From Eubacterium ramulus ATCC 29099 (GTDB lineage Bacteria; Bacillota; Clostridia; Lachnospirales; Lachnospiraceae): a stretch of 37,839 nt of DNA. This document shows positions 9,498 to 18,757 of this stretch, piece after piece. The notes beneath the pieces were generated by a model, which did no database searches, had not been told where the DNA came from, and saw only the letters and a program-made list of their open reading frames with translations. The number at the start of each line of letters is the position of its first letter. The stretch's first letter is position 1. The stretch covers positions 1-37,839 of the forward strand of contig NZ_KI271171.1 of assembly GCF_000469345.1 (NCBI RefSeq), written 5' to 3'. Both the position numbers and the translations under genes were made by a program.

Positions 9498-10510
9498 TGG
9501 CAAATATATATGGAATTGATCTTGGTACCTGCAATATCAAAATTTTCAGCAAACACAGCAACAAGATCATCAAAGAAAAAAATACCATTGCGGTTATTAA
9601 CAAGAATCAGTTATATGCATATGGCGATGAAGCATATGCTATGTATGAAAAAGCACCGGAGAATATCAATGTATCATTCCCGGTTACCGGCGGAGTGATC
9701 GCAGATTATAATAACATGCAGACTATGGTGCAGGAGCTTCTGGAGAAAAATGTCAAGGGACATGTCAAAGGATCCGAATTTATTATTGCGGTTCCGACAG
9801 ATATTACAGAAGTTGAGAAAAAAGCATTTTATGACCTGTTTTTTAAAAGCAAAATGAAACCGAAGTCTGTATTATTGTGTGATAAACCGATTGCGGATGC
9901 AGTTGGACTTGGTTTGGATGTAAATGAACCTACCGGTATCATGATCGTAGATATCGGGGCAGATACCACAGAGATTTCGGTACTTTCCCTTGGCGGTCTG
10001 GTACTGAGTGATCTTCTTCACTTCGGAGGAAACCGTCTGGATGAATCTATTATCACATATATCAAGAAAAACTTTAATCTGGTGATCGGTCAGAAAACTG
10101 CCATGCAGTTAAAAGAGCATATCGGCAGTGCGCTTCCGGGAGAAGAGGGAAGTTACACTATTGTCGGACTTGATGTGGTAAGCGGACTTCCGATCGAAAT
10201 GGAGATTACCGCAGAAACAGTATATGAGGCGATGAAAGACAACCTGAACTCCATCTGCAATGCCATCAAAATGATTCTCGAGAAGACTCCGCCGGAACTT
10301 GCAAAGGATATTATCCATTCCGGTATCTATCTAACCGGTGGTGGCTCCAATATCAAAGACATGGACAAATTATTTACAGATATCACCAATATCAAAGTAA
10401 ATACCTGTGAAGAACCGGATGAGACGGTGGTACGTGGTTTAAGCCTTGTAGTGACCAATGATAAATTCAAACGGCTGTCTTACAGCATGCGTACAAAAAT
10501 TTTTAAATAG
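9497..10510 (+). CDS. mreB: Rod-shape actin homologue MreB
   Basis: An actin-fold ATPase that organises lateral cell-wall synthesis beneath the membrane. 337 residues. Phosphate-1 loop is GIDLGTCNIKIF near the N-terminus, phosphate-2 MIVDIGADTTEI around residues 153-164, and the adenosine motif LTGGGSNIKDMD near residue 278. It is followed by mreC and mreD. The first loop reads GTCNIKIF rather than the usual GTANTLVY, so this is a somewhat diverged MreB/Mbl. GGGAG lies just upstream of the ATG, which shares a base with the radC TAA. Confidence 0.92.
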   Translation: MANIYGIDLGTCNIKIFSKHSNKIIKEKNTIAVINKNQLYAYGDEAYAMYEKAPENINVSFPVTGGVIADYNNMQTMVQELLEKNVKGHVKGSEFIIAVPTDITEVEKKAFYDLFFKSKMKPKSVLLCDKPIADAVGLGLDVNEPTGIMIVDIGADTTEISVLSLGGLVLSDLLHFGGNRLDESIITYIKKNFNLVIGQKTAMQLKEHIGSALPGEEGSYTIVGLDVVSGLPIEMEITAETVYEAMKDNLNSICNAIKMILEKTPPELAKDIIHSGIYLTGGGSNIKDMDKLFTDITNIKVNTCEEPDETVVRGLSLVVTNDKFKRLSYSMRTKIFK

Positions 10511-10522
10511 CAGAGGCATGGT

Positions 10523-11401
10523 ATGAGGAAAAAGAAACAAAGCAAATTTCCAGCAAAATATGTACTGCTGATCATGACGATTCTCTGTGCTGTCATCATC
10601 GGCTGCAGTCTGAAAACTTCCGGTTCCGGACCGGTTTCTGCTGCAGCCGGGGCAGTGCTTGCACCGATGCAAAAGGGAGTCAACCAGCTTGGGAGCGGAC
10701 TGACAAACCTGCGGGGGCATCTGCGGACAAAGAAAAGTCTGGAAAAAGAAAATGAAGAACTTCGGACACAGCTGGCAGATGCACAGCAAAATCTGAATCA
10801 GGTACAGTTGAATCAGGAAGAACTGGACAATCTGAAATCTCTGTATGATATGGATCAGAATTATGCCGATTATGATAAAATTGCCGCAAATGTCATTGGA
10901 AAGGATGCAGGAAACTGGTTTTCTGTATTTCTCATCGACCGGGGAAGCAATGATGGTATTACGGTAGGAATGAATGTGCTGGCAGATGGTGGTCTTGCAG
11001 GTATTGTTATTCAGGTAGGTCCGAATTATGCAAAAGTACGTTCCATTATTGATGATAACAGCAATGTCAGTGCCAGAAACTTATCCACATCGGATCTGTG
11101 TGTGGTAAGCGGAAGTCTGAAAACAATGAATGAATCCAGTCTGATTGATTTTGATGATCTTCGTGATAAAGAAGATCAGGCAAAGGTTGGGGATCAGATT
11201 GTAACATCTAATATCAGCGATATGTTTCTGGAAGGAATCCCCATTGGATATATTACAGATATAAAAACGGATTCCAACAATCTGACAAAATCAGGACATA
11301 TTGCGACAATTGTGGATTTTGAACACCTGGATGATGTGTTTGTTATTTTGCAGACAAAAGACATCTCAACTGATACAACAAATGAACAGGGAGGGGAGTA
11401 G
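10523..11401 (+). CDS. mreC: Rod-shape-determining protein MreC
   Basis: A membrane-anchored scaffold linking MreB filaments to penicillin-binding proteins. 292 residues: a short basic cytoplasmic start (MRKKKQSKF), one membrane helix around residues 12-28, a coiled coil around 68-100 (KKSLEKENEELRTQL), then the extracellular beta-rich domain with the GSNDGITVGMNVL signature. AGAGG lies 6 bases upstream of the ATG. Gene spacing to mreB and mreD is 12 and 3 bases. Confidence 0.95.
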   Translation: MRKKKQSKFPAKYVLLIMTILCAVIIGCSLKTSGSGPVSAAAGAVLAPMQKGVNQLGSGLTNLRGHLRTKKSLEKENEELRTQLADAQQNLNQVQLNQEELDNLKSLYDMDQNYADYDKIAANVIGKDAGNWFSVFLIDRGSNDGITVGMNVLADGGLAGIVIQVGPNYAKVRSIIDDNSNVSARNLSTSDLCVVSGSLKTMNESSLIDFDDLRDKEDQAKVGDQIVTSNISDMFLEGIPIGYITDIKTDSNNLTKSGHIATIVDFEHLDDVFVILQTKDISTDTTNEQGGE

Positions 11402-11404
11402 ACT

Positions 11405-11923
11405 ATGAGGAGAAAAATTGTTCTGGCAATTACGATCATTGTCTGCTTCCTTTTGCAATGTACGGTATTTAAAGCATTGGCCATCGCTTCAATTTCGCCC
11501 AATCTTCTGATCGTTGTAGTGGCCTCATTTGGTTTTATGCGCGGAAAGAAAGAAGGGCTGTTTGTGGGATTTTTCGCCGGTCTTCTTCTGGATGTGATGT
11601 TTGGAAGTGTCATAGGCTTTTATGCACTGATCTATATGTATATTGGATACATGAACGGTTTTTTTAAACGGATTTTTTTCCCTGATGAGGTAAAATTGCC
11701 GCTGGCGCTGATTGCTGTCAGTGATTTTTTCTGTAATTTACTGATTTATTTCTCCCTGTTCTGGTTCCGGGGCAGATTTTCCTTTGGTTATTATCTGTTT
11801 CATACGATATTGCCGGAACTGGTATATACAATGATCGTGTCCGTTTTATTATATTTCATTTTACTGAAAGTCAATGAAAAACTAGAGGCGATTGAACGAA
11901 GGAGTGCAGCAAAATTTGGTTGA
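11405..11923 (+). CDS. mreD: Rod-shape-determining protein MreD
   Basis: A small polytopic membrane protein of 172 residues with about five hydrophobic helices. The family pattern is present: ISPNLLIVVVASFGFMRGKKEGLFVGFFAGLL is the conserved core, cited here only as residues 31-62. It acts with MreB and MreC in the elongation machinery. The end overlaps the 5' end of the PBP2 gene. Confidence 0.93.
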   Translation: MRRKIVLAITIIVCFLLQCTVFKALAIASISPNLLIVVVASFGFMRGKKEGLFVGFFAGLLLDVMFGSVIGFYALIYMYIGYMNGFFKRIFFPDEVKLPLALIAVSDFFCNLLIYFSLFWFRGRFSFGYYLFHTILPELVYTMIVSVLLYFILLKVNEKLEAIERRSAAKFG

Positions 11924-14741
11924 TAAATTAAAAGAATGGATTGTAAAAATTGTTACATCGCGGTTATTTGTGGTTTGGGTTGTCATACTTTGCCTTTTCA
12001 CATTTGTTCTGCAGCATCTGTTTACCCTGCAGATCATCAAGGGATCTGACTATCTGGATAACTATATGATGAAAATTGAAAAAACCATTGATATCGAAGG
12101 TACGCGTGGAAATATTTATGACAGGAATGGCGTACTTCTTGCACATAATGAGCTTTCCTATACAGTGACACTGGAAGACAACGGAACCTATGCCAATAAT
12201 AAGGAGCGTGCAAAACTTCTGAATGCAGAAATCAGCACCCTTATAGATATGATCGAAAAAAATGGGGACAGTATCGTGAATGATCTGGATTTGTATATGG
12301 ATCCGGACGGAGAACTGTCATTTTTATCTGAGGGAACAGAACTGGCCGGATTTCGCAGGGATATTTACGGCAGAAAGAAAGTGGCTGATCTGAAATATAA
12401 TGCAAAACTGGGGTATGACGAATCTGCAGCGACACCGGAACAGATGTATGAGTATCTGCTTAATAAATTTGCGATAGATACTGAGACCTATGATCGATAT
12501 CGTGCTTATCAGATTGTGGTGATCCGTTATGCTCTTTATCTAAGTTCTTATCAGAAATATATTGCCATCGGTATCGCAGAGGATGTGTCAGATCAGACAG
12601 TTGCCATGATCCGGGAACATGCATCAGAGCTTCAGGGTGTGGAAGTCAGAGAGGATACAAAGCGTGTGTATGATTATCCGGAATATTTTTCCCATATTCT
12701 TGGTTATACCGGAAAAATCTCTGATTCGGAATATGATTCCCTGCATGAACAGGATAAGTCCTACAACCGTAGTGATGTGGTTGGTAAAGCAGGGATTGAA
12801 CAGGTGATGGAACTTCAGCTTCAGGGAAAAAAAGGATCTGAGACAGTATATGTAAATAATGTCGGTAAGGTACTGGATGAGAAAGATTATCAGGAGCCTT
12901 CTGCCGGAAATGATGTGTATCTGTCTCTGGATGCGACGCTTCAAATGGCGATATACGATCTGCTGGAACAGGAACTGGCAGGGATTCTGAATTCTAAGAT
13001 CATAAATGCAAAGACAAGTGAGAGTTCAGAACTGTATATTCCAATTTATAAAGTTTACAATGCATTGATTGAAAACAGTGTCATAAGTACATCCGCTATG
13101 GCAAATGCGCCAGATGGTACAGAACAGGCAACTGTCTATCGGACATTTTCAGACAGAAAAGAAGCCGTGCTGTCAGAAATCAGTGGTATTTTGCAGTCAG
13201 ATACCGCATATAATGATCTTTCGGAAGAAATGCAGGAAATGGTTACTTATGTGGTGAAAATGCTGCAGGACAAGTCGGTGTTTGTCACATCGTCCATTGA
13301 CACGTCAGATACGATATATCAAAACTGGAAAGATGGCAAGATTTCTGTGCAGGAATATTTGCGGCATGCCATTGATGCTTCCTGGATCAATATTACAGCA
13401 TTTGATCTGAACGAGAAGTATGCAGATACAAGTGAAGTTTATGCGCAGCTGATGTCCTATGTGACAGAACAGCTGAAAAACAACACTGCTTTCGACAAGA
13501 TCGTTTATAAATATCTCATTTATAATGATAAGATAACTGGAAGTCAGTTGTGTCTGATCTTATATGAACAGGGAGTTCTGGCAGCGGATGATAGTGCTGC
13601 AGCAAGTCTGAAAAATGGCTCAACCAGTGCATTTACTTTCTTGAAAAATAAGATTCAGAATATGGAGATCACGCCTGCACAGCTTGCACTGGATCCATGT
13701 ACCGGGTCCTGCATCATTATGAATCCAAACACCGGAGAACTGCTGGCAAGTGTCAGCTATCCGGGGTATGACAGCAACCGGCTGGCAAACAATATGGATT
13801 CTGCTTATTATAATTCCTTGCTGCAGGATGGTTCTCTGCCATTGTATAATAATGCAACACAGCAGACGACAGCACCGGGTTCTACTTTTAAAATGGTAAC
13901 AGCATCGGCTGGTCTGTCAGAAGGCGCCATTGATCCGGAAACGGTGATCACAGACACGGGTATTTTTGAACGTCTGGGATTAAAATTGAAATGCTGGGTA
14001 TATCCGAGAAACCATGGCAGCATTACTGTGTCACAGGCAATCCGCGATTCATGTAACTATTTCTTCGCTGAGACAGCGTATCGTCTAAGTTTGTCCGGTG
14101 ATACGTATCAGGAAGAAAAAGGTCTGAATGCAATTGCAAAATATGCCACAGAGTTTGGACTTGCAGACAAAACAAATATTGAGATTCCGGAAGGAACACC
14201 GAAAATTGCGGATGAATTTCCAATTGATGCATCCATCGGTCAGAGTAATCACAGTTATACTACTGCACAGCTGGCGCGTTATGTATCTGCCATTGCAAAC
14301 AACGGAACCGTCTATGATCTGACGTTGCTGAATAAAGTGACAGATTCTAATGGCAATATCGTACAGTCCTATGAACCGCAGGTTCACAATCAGATTACAG
14401 ATCTGTCACCATCTACCTGGCAGAATCTTCACAGTGGTATGGAAATGGCAATAGGAGAACATGATCAATTTAACGATCTGCAGGTATCTCTGGCTGGTAA
14501 GACAGGTACGGCGCAGGAAAATGAAAAACGTCCGAACCATGCGTTGTTTGTTGGCTATGCACCGACAGATTCTCCGCAGATTGCGATTGCAACACGAATT
14601 GCATACGGATATGGATCAAGCAATGCCTGTGTATTTGTAGACCAGGTGTTGAAATACTACTTTAAGCAGAATACAGAAGAAGAACTGCTGAACGGTCAGG
14701 CAACAAATGTCGGCAGTTCATCCAATAGCTTTGGTGATTAG
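11916..14741 (+). CDS. mrdA: Class B penicillin-binding protein 2 (elongation transpeptidase)
   Basis: Cross-links peptidoglycan during elongation, in complex with RodA. One N-terminal membrane helix (residues ~14-38) is followed by the dimerisation-type domain (GTRGNIYDRNG) and then the transpeptidase domain. Counting from TTG 11916, the catalytic STFK is at 656-659, SCN at 712-714 and KTGTAQE from Lys862. At 941 residues it is longer than the ~650-700 of E. coli or B. subtilis, with an insert of about 250 residues (roughly 370-620) before the catalytic domain. Long forms like this are common in Lachnospiraceae. The start is uncertain: GGAG at 11901-11904 best serves the TTG at 11916, with GTG 11904 or TTG 11892 as alternatives. 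Confidence 0.92.
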   Translation: MVDKLKEWIVKIVTSRLFVVWVVILCLFTFVLQHLFTLQIIKGSDYLDNYMMKIEKTIDIEGTRGNIYDRNGVLLAHNELSYTVTLEDNGTYANNKERAKLLNAEISTLIDMIEKNGDSIVNDLDLYMDPDGELSFLSEGTELAGFRRDIYGRKKVADLKYNAKLGYDESAATPEQMYEYLLNKFAIDTETYDRYRAYQIVVIRYALYLSSYQKYIAIGIAEDVSDQTVAMIREHASELQGVEVREDTKRVYDYPEYFSHILGYTGKISDSEYDSLHEQDKSYNRSDVVGKAGIEQVMELQLQGKKGSETVYVNNVGKVLDEKDYQEPSAGNDVYLSLDATLQMAIYDLLEQELAGILNSKIINAKTSESSELYIPIYKVYNALIENSVISTSAMANAPDGTEQATVYRTFSDRKEAVLSEISGILQSDTAYNDLSEEMQEMVTYVVKMLQDKSVFVTSSIDTSDTIYQNWKDGKISVQEYLRHAIDASWINITAFDLNEKYADTSEVYAQLMSYVTEQLKNNTAFDKIVYKYLIYNDKITGSQLCLILYEQGVLAADDSAAASLKNGSTSAFTFLKNKIQNMEITPAQLALDPCTGSCIIMNPNTGELLASVSYPGYDSNRLANNMDSAYYNSLLQDGSLPLYNNATQQTTAPGSTFKMVTASAGLSEGAIDPETVITDTGIFERLGLKLKCWVYPRNHGSITVSQAIRDSCNYFFAETAYRLSLSGDTYQEEKGLNAIAKYATEFGLADKTNIEIPEGTPKIADEFPIDASIGQSNHSYTTAQLARYVSAIANNGTVYDLTLLNKVTDSNGNIVQSYEPQVHNQITDLSPSTWQNLHSGMEMAIGEHDQFNDLQVSLAGKTGTAQENEKRPNHALFVGYAPTDSPQIAIATRIAYGYGSSNACVFVDQVLKYYFKQNTEEELLNGQATNVGSSSNSFGD

Positions 14742-14800
14742 CAAAGCAGAATACATTACAAAAGATAGCAGATGAAAAAATGACAGGAGGTATCTTTTGT

Positions 14801-15604
14801 ATGTGTGAGATTATTGTTGTGACATCCGGAAAAGGCGGCGTCGGCAAGACAACGACTACAGCCAATCTTGGCGTAGGTCTAAGTCTGCTTGGGAAGAAAG
14901 TGTTAATGATTGATACAGACATCGGACTTCGAAATCTGGATGTAGTGATGGGACTGGAACACAGGATTTTTTATAATCTGGTGGATGTTGTGGAAGGAAA
15001 CTGTCGGATCCGGCAGGCAATCATCCGTGACCGGCAGTTTACGGGCCTGTATCTGATCCCTGCCTCCCAGACCCGGGACAAGAGTGCTGTGAAACCAGCA
15101 CAGATGTTGAAATTATTACAGGAATTGCGGGAGGATTATGATTATATTCTGTTGGACTGTCCGGCAGGGATTGAACAGGGATTCCAGACGGCGGTTGCCG
15201 GAGCTGATCGGGCATTGGTAGTAACGACACCTGAAATTTCGGCCATCCGGGATGCAGACCGGGTCATCGGGCTTCTGGTTTCTGCAGAGATTCCGGATAT
15301 CAACCTGATTGTAAATCGAATTCGGCCGGATATGATCCGTCAGGGACAGATGCTGAATCTGAAAGATATATCAGACATTTTATGCGTGGATATCATCGGT
15401 GCTGTATGTGATGATGAACAGGTAGTGATTTCCACAAATAACGGAAATCCACTGGCCGGCACAGCGACTGTGGCAGGACAGGCATACGCGAGAATCTGCC
15501 GCAGGCTGCTGGGAGAAGAAATTATGTTGCCCAGATTTGAACATCGGCACAGACATCAGCGAAAACAGCGAAATGGCTGGAAGAAAAAATACATAACAGG
15601 ATAA
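14801..15604 (+). CDS. minD: Septum-site ATPase MinD (solitary, atypical C-terminus)
   Basis: A ParA/MinD ATPase of 267 residues. The deviant Walker A is SGKGGVGKTTT near residues 9-19, with switch I DTDIGLRNLDVVMG and switch II LLDCPAGIEQGF, all intact. The start is ATG 14801, preceded by a perfect AGGAGG; an upstream ATG at 14780 would place that site inside the gene. MinD normally binds the membrane through a C-terminal amphipathic helix and works with MinC (division inhibitor) and MinE. Here the tail is very basic and histidine-rich (FEHRHRHQRKQRNGWKKKY) with no such helix evident, and neither minC nor minE lies alongside. It may be a relic or have a changed role. Confidence 0.88.
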   Translation: MCEIIVVTSGKGGVGKTTTTANLGVGLSLLGKKVLMIDTDIGLRNLDVVMGLEHRIFYNLVDVVEGNCRIRQAIIRDRQFTGLYLIPASQTRDKSAVKPAQMLKLLQELREDYDYILLDCPAGIEQGFQTAVAGADRALVVTTPEISAIRDADRVIGLLVSAEIPDINLIVNRIRPDMIRQGQMLNLKDISDILCVDIIGAVCDDEQVVISTNNGNPLAGTATVAGQAYARICRRLLGEEIMLPRFEHRHRHQRKQRNGWKKKYITG

Positions 15605-15621
15605 AAAATCGGAGGATTTTT

Positions 15622-16752
15622 ATGTTTAAGCAATACAAATTAAAAAACTACAGATTTCGGCTGATTGCATATGTAGTGATACTGTGCATTATCGGCGTTA
15701 TGGTAGTCGGAAGTGCAAAACCTTCCGTTCAAAATAAACAGATTGTCGGTCTGATCGGCGGACTTATCGCGATGGTGATCATATCGCTGATTGATTATAA
15801 TACAATATTAAAATTTCGCAGACCGATTTATTTGCTGGCTGTTGTATTGCTTGCCGTGATATTTATTCCGGGAGTTGGAGACAATACCGGAGGCGCAACC
15901 CGTTGGATTCAGGTGACAAGCAGTTTTAAGTTTCAGCCTTCCGAATTTTGTAAGATTCTGCTGATTGTTTTTTTTGCAGGTTTTTTTATGAAATATCAGG
16001 ATCAGCTGAATACATGGAAGACCCTCGCCTTCAGCCTGATTCTTGCAGGCATTCCGCTGTTACTGATTGTAAAGGAACCGGATCTGTCTACGACGATCGC
16101 AACGACAATGATTTTTATTACCCTCTTGTTTGTTGCAGGATTAAGTTATAAAATAGTAGCAGGCGTATTGGCACTGGGAGTTCCGACAAGTATCATCGGA
16201 ATCATTCTGATCCTGAAACATGCATTACCGTTGAATGAATATCAGTACAAACGAATTTATTCCTGGCTGCAGCCATCCAAATATGCGGATGACGCATATC
16301 AGCAACAGAATTCGATCATGGCTATCGGATCCGGACAGTTGTGGGGAAAAGGGCTGAATAACAGTTCAATCGCTTCCATGAAAAACGGAAACTTCATTTC
16401 GGAACCTCAGACAGATTTTATTTTTGCTGTTGTTGGGGAAGAGCTGGGATTTATCGGATGCGTGATTGTAATTGTATTATTGCTTTTGATTGTTTTTGAG
16501 TGTATACTAATTGCAAAAAATGCTAAGGATCTGGGGGGCAGGCTGATTTGCTGCGGTATGGCGGCATTGATCGGATTTCAGAGTTTTATCAATATCTGTG
16601 TAACGACCGGTCTGATGCCAAACACAGGATTGCCTTTGCCATTTGTCAGCTACGGTCTGACATCGCTTATGAGTTTGTTTATTGGTCTGGGACTGGTACT
16701 TAATGTGGGTCTGCAGGCTAGAAAATATCACGGATTGGGGGACATAGAATAA
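15622..16752 (+). CDS. rodA: RodA/FtsW-family peptidoglycan glycosyltransferase (SEDS)
   Basis: A polytopic SEDS glycosyltransferase of 376 residues with about ten membrane helices. It polymerises lipid II as partner of the class B PBP encoded two genes upstream. Family signatures are GGATRWIQV, FQPSEFCKI and, near the C-terminus, TGLPLPFVSYG. The genomic context (mreBCD-pbp2) favours RodA over FtsW or SpoVE. CGGAGG lies 8 bases upstream of the ATG; the stop overlaps the next start by one base. Confidence 0.92.
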   Translation: MFKQYKLKNYRFRLIAYVVILCIIGVMVVGSAKPSVQNKQIVGLIGGLIAMVIISLIDYNTILKFRRPIYLLAVVLLAVIFIPGVGDNTGGATRWIQVTSSFKFQPSEFCKILLIVFFAGFFMKYQDQLNTWKTLAFSLILAGIPLLLIVKEPDLSTTIATTMIFITLLFVAGLSYKIVAGVLALGVPTSIIGIILILKHALPLNEYQYKRIYSWLQPSKYADDAYQQQNSIMAIGSGQLWGKGLNNSSIASMKNGNFISEPQTDFIFAVVGEELGFIGCVIVIVLLLLIVFECILIAKNAKDLGGRLICCGMAALIGFQSFINICVTTGLMPNTGLPLPFVSYGLTSLMSLFIGLGLVLNVGLQARKYHGLGDIE

Positions 16753-17147
16753 TGAACATCGGACTTATCGCACATGACTCAAAGAAAAAATTAATGCAGA
16801 ACTTTTGTATTGCGTACAGAGGGATTCTCGGACGGAATTCGCTGTATGCCACCGGTACTACGGGACGGCTGGTAGAGGAAGCTACCAATCTGTCCGTGCA
16901 TAAATATCTGACCGGACAGCTGGGAGGATCCCAGCAGCTTGGGGCTGACATTGAGAACAACTATATTGACCTGGTTATTTTTCTGCGTGATCCGCAGAAT
17001 TTAAAATCACATGAACCGGATGTGGACAGTATTGTTCGTTTGTGTGATACACATAATATTCCGCTGGCGACCAATCTGGCTACGGCAGAATTATTAATTC
17101 ATTCATTAGATAGAGGAGATCTTGACTGGCGTGAAATGTACAAATAA
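16752..17147 (+). CDS. mgsA: Methylglyoxal synthase
   Basis: Converts dihydroxyacetone phosphate to methylglyoxal and phosphate, a bypass used under phosphate-limited or sugar-overload conditions. 131 residues, typical of the Firmicute form. It shows IAHDSKK at the N-terminus (His8, Asp9), the phosphate-binding ATGTTG, the GGSQQLGADI core, FLRDP and NIPLATNLATAE. The start shares a base with the rodA stop, and the 3' end overlaps the next gene. The pairing with rodA is a recurring Clostridia arrangement with no obvious functional reason. Confidence 0.95.
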   Translation: MNIGLIAHDSKKKLMQNFCIAYRGILGRNSLYATGTTGRLVEEATNLSVHKYLTGQLGGSQQLGADIENNYIDLVIFLRDPQNLKSHEPDVDSIVRLCDTHNIPLATNLATAELLIHSLDRGDLDWREMYK

Positions 17148-18123
17148 ATATAAAATCCTGTTGCCGGTGCTCATACTGGCGTTATTATTGCTGACAGGCT
17201 GTACGCAGCGGTCAGATGTTGCGGAGGCATATCAGCTGTATGAGACCTCCGACAATTATGCACTGACGGAAAGCAGCGCGTCGGCAGCACCGGAACTTCT
17301 GGCTGAGAATCTGTGCGTCGGCGGTACGGAGAATTCTGCCACAGATGGCATTGATGCAGCATTCGCACAGAGTGCGGGTGTATTTTCTGTGGAAGATGAG
17401 GTAGTGACTTATGCACAGAATATTTATCAACGAATGTATCCGGCAAGCACTACAAAGATTCTGACCGCATACATTGCCTTGAAATACGGAAATCTGGATG
17501 ATGTGATCACGGTTTCGAATGAGGCGATCACTTCACTGATGAGCGGTTCTTCCATCTGTGGTCTGAAACCCGGCGATAGCCTGACACTGGATCAGGCATT
17601 GTATGGACTGATGCTCTGCAGTGGAAATGATGCGGCAAATGCCATCGCAGAGCATATATCAGGCAGTGTAGAAAAATTTGCTGAACTTATGAATCAGGAA
17701 GCAGCTGCGCTGGGTGCATCCCAGTCTCATTTTGTAAATGCGCATGGACTTCCGGATGAAAACCACTATACGACGGCATATGATCTGTATCTGATCTTTA
17801 ATGCAGCTGTTCAGAATGATCATTTTGTCAAATTGATTTCCACGAAAAAATATGATGCATCTTATATGGATGCATCCGGTGCACCGGTCAATGTGACCTG
17901 GTTTAATACCAATGGCTATCTGAAAGGTACTTTCAGCATGCCGGAAAATGTTACTGTGATCGGAGGCAAGACCGGAACTACGGAAGCAGCTGGAAGCTGT
18001 CTGGTTTTATACAGCAAAAACAGCAGCGGAAAGCCATATATTTCAGTGGTTCTCAAGGGCAATTCGAAAAGAGAACTTTATACGCTTATGACAGAACTGC
18101 TCATAAATTTTTCAAAGGAATGA
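17131..18123 (+). CDS. D-alanyl-D-alanine carboxypeptidase, lipoprotein form (peptidase S11)
   Basis: A low-molecular-weight PBP of the DacA/DacF type that trims the terminal D-Ala of peptidoglycan stem peptides outside the membrane. A lipoprotein signal peptide ends in the lipobox LTGC. Counted from GTG 17131, the active-site motifs are STTK at 106-109, SGN at 164-166 and KTG at 280-282. About 330 residues: the catalytic domain is complete, but the usual C-terminal amphipathic domain is missing, consistent with lipid anchoring. Start choice is between GTG 17131 and TTG 17122; GAGGAG at 17113-17118 is a little far from the first and close to the second. It overlaps mgsA by 17 bases. Confidence 0.92.
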   Translation: MKCTNKYKILLPVLILALLLLTGCTQRSDVAEAYQLYETSDNYALTESSASAAPELLAENLCVGGTENSATDGIDAAFAQSAGVFSVEDEVVTYAQNIYQRMYPASTTKILTAYIALKYGNLDDVITVSNEAITSLMSGSSICGLKPGDSLTLDQALYGLMLCSGNDAANAIAEHISGSVEKFAELMNQEAAALGASQSHFVNAHGLPDENHYTTAYDLYLIFNAAVQNDHFVKLISTKKYDASYMDASGAPVNVTWFNTNGYLKGTFSMPENVTVIGGKTGTTEAAGSCLVLYSKNSSGKPYISVVLKGNSKRELYTLMTELLINFSKE

Positions 18124-18146
18124 GATGGAATTTTTAGAAATAACGG

Positions 18147-18175
18147 TTGTATTTTAATGGGGGATATACTATAAT
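18147..18175 (+). promoter_or_regulatory. Promoter upstream of the small P-loop gene
   Basis: The -35 TTGTAT (18147-18152) and the perfect -10 TATAAT (18170-18175) have 17-base spacing. The predicted leader of about 75 bases contains ATTCATAA (18178-18185) and TTATGAAT (18207-18214), an 8-bp inverted repeat that could form a weak hairpin. Confidence 0.75.
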
Positions 18176-18256
18176 GAATTCATAAACAGCCGGTTCTTTT
18201 TCAGAATTATGAATCTGTACATAGAAAGAATCAGGCAGAGGTAGGAGGATAAAATT

Positions 18257-18676
18257 ATGGTTGAAATTATTGCCGGTAAAAAGGGAAAAGGAAAAACAAA
18301 ATATTTATTGGATAAGGTTAATACATCTGTAGAGAGCGCTTCCGGTAATATTGTATATCTGGATAAAAGTCAGAAACATATGCATGAGTTATCAAATAAG
18401 GTACGTTTGATTAATGTAGGAGACTATCCAATCAGCAACTGTGATGAATTCCTTGGATTTATTTGTGGTATTGTTTCACAGGATTATGATCTGCAGGAAA
18501 TGTATCTTGACAGTTTCCTTACAATTGCAAACCTTGCAGATGATCAGTTGGTGCATGCAATTGAGAAGCTCGATATCATCAGTGAGAAATTCAATGTTAA
18601 ATTTGTTTTAAGTGTTTCTAAAGATGAGGCAGATTTGCCTGAATGCGCAAAAGCCAGACTGATTGTTTCTTTATAG
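18257..18676 (+). CDS. Small P-loop protein of unknown function
   Basis: 139 residues. A Walker A motif GKKGKGKT sits at residues 7-14, right at the N-terminus, followed by a short NTPase-like core with IVYLDKS and KFVLSVSKDE as likely beta strands. Only about half of an ordinary P-loop domain is present, and no clear arginine finger or sensor is recognisable. I do not know its function; similar short proteins occur across Lachnospiraceae as hypothetical proteins. It has its own strong promoter, an AGGAGG site and its own terminator, so it is a single-gene unit. Confidence 0.8.
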   Translation: MVEIIAGKKGKGKTKYLLDKVNTSVESASGNIVYLDKSQKHMHELSNKVRLINVGDYPISNCDEFLGFICGIVSQDYDLQEMYLDSFLTIANLADDQLVHAIEKLDIISEKFNVKFVLSVSKDEADLPECAKARLIVSL

Positions 18677-18693
18677 AAATAGCATCGAATATC

Positions 18694-18731
18694 AGGTGTC
18701 TTAATGGGGGAAAACATTAAGACACCTTTTT
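18694..18731 (+). terminator. Rho-independent terminator after the P-loop gene
   Basis: A perfect 12-13 bp stem (AGGTGTCTTAATG pairing with CATTAAGACACCT) with an 8-base loop GGGGAAAA, followed by a run of T. Confidence 0.93.
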
Positions 18732-18757
18732 CATTTGAGTGGAAATTACGATAAACT

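Noticed and set aside
14780-14800. Upstream ATG start for minD
   Set aside because: It would put the perfect AGGAGG inside the coding region; the ATG at 14801 fits that site.
15622-16752. FtsW or SpoVE instead of RodA
   Set aside because: The mreBCD-pbp2 context points to the elongation enzyme, though sequence alone does not settle it.
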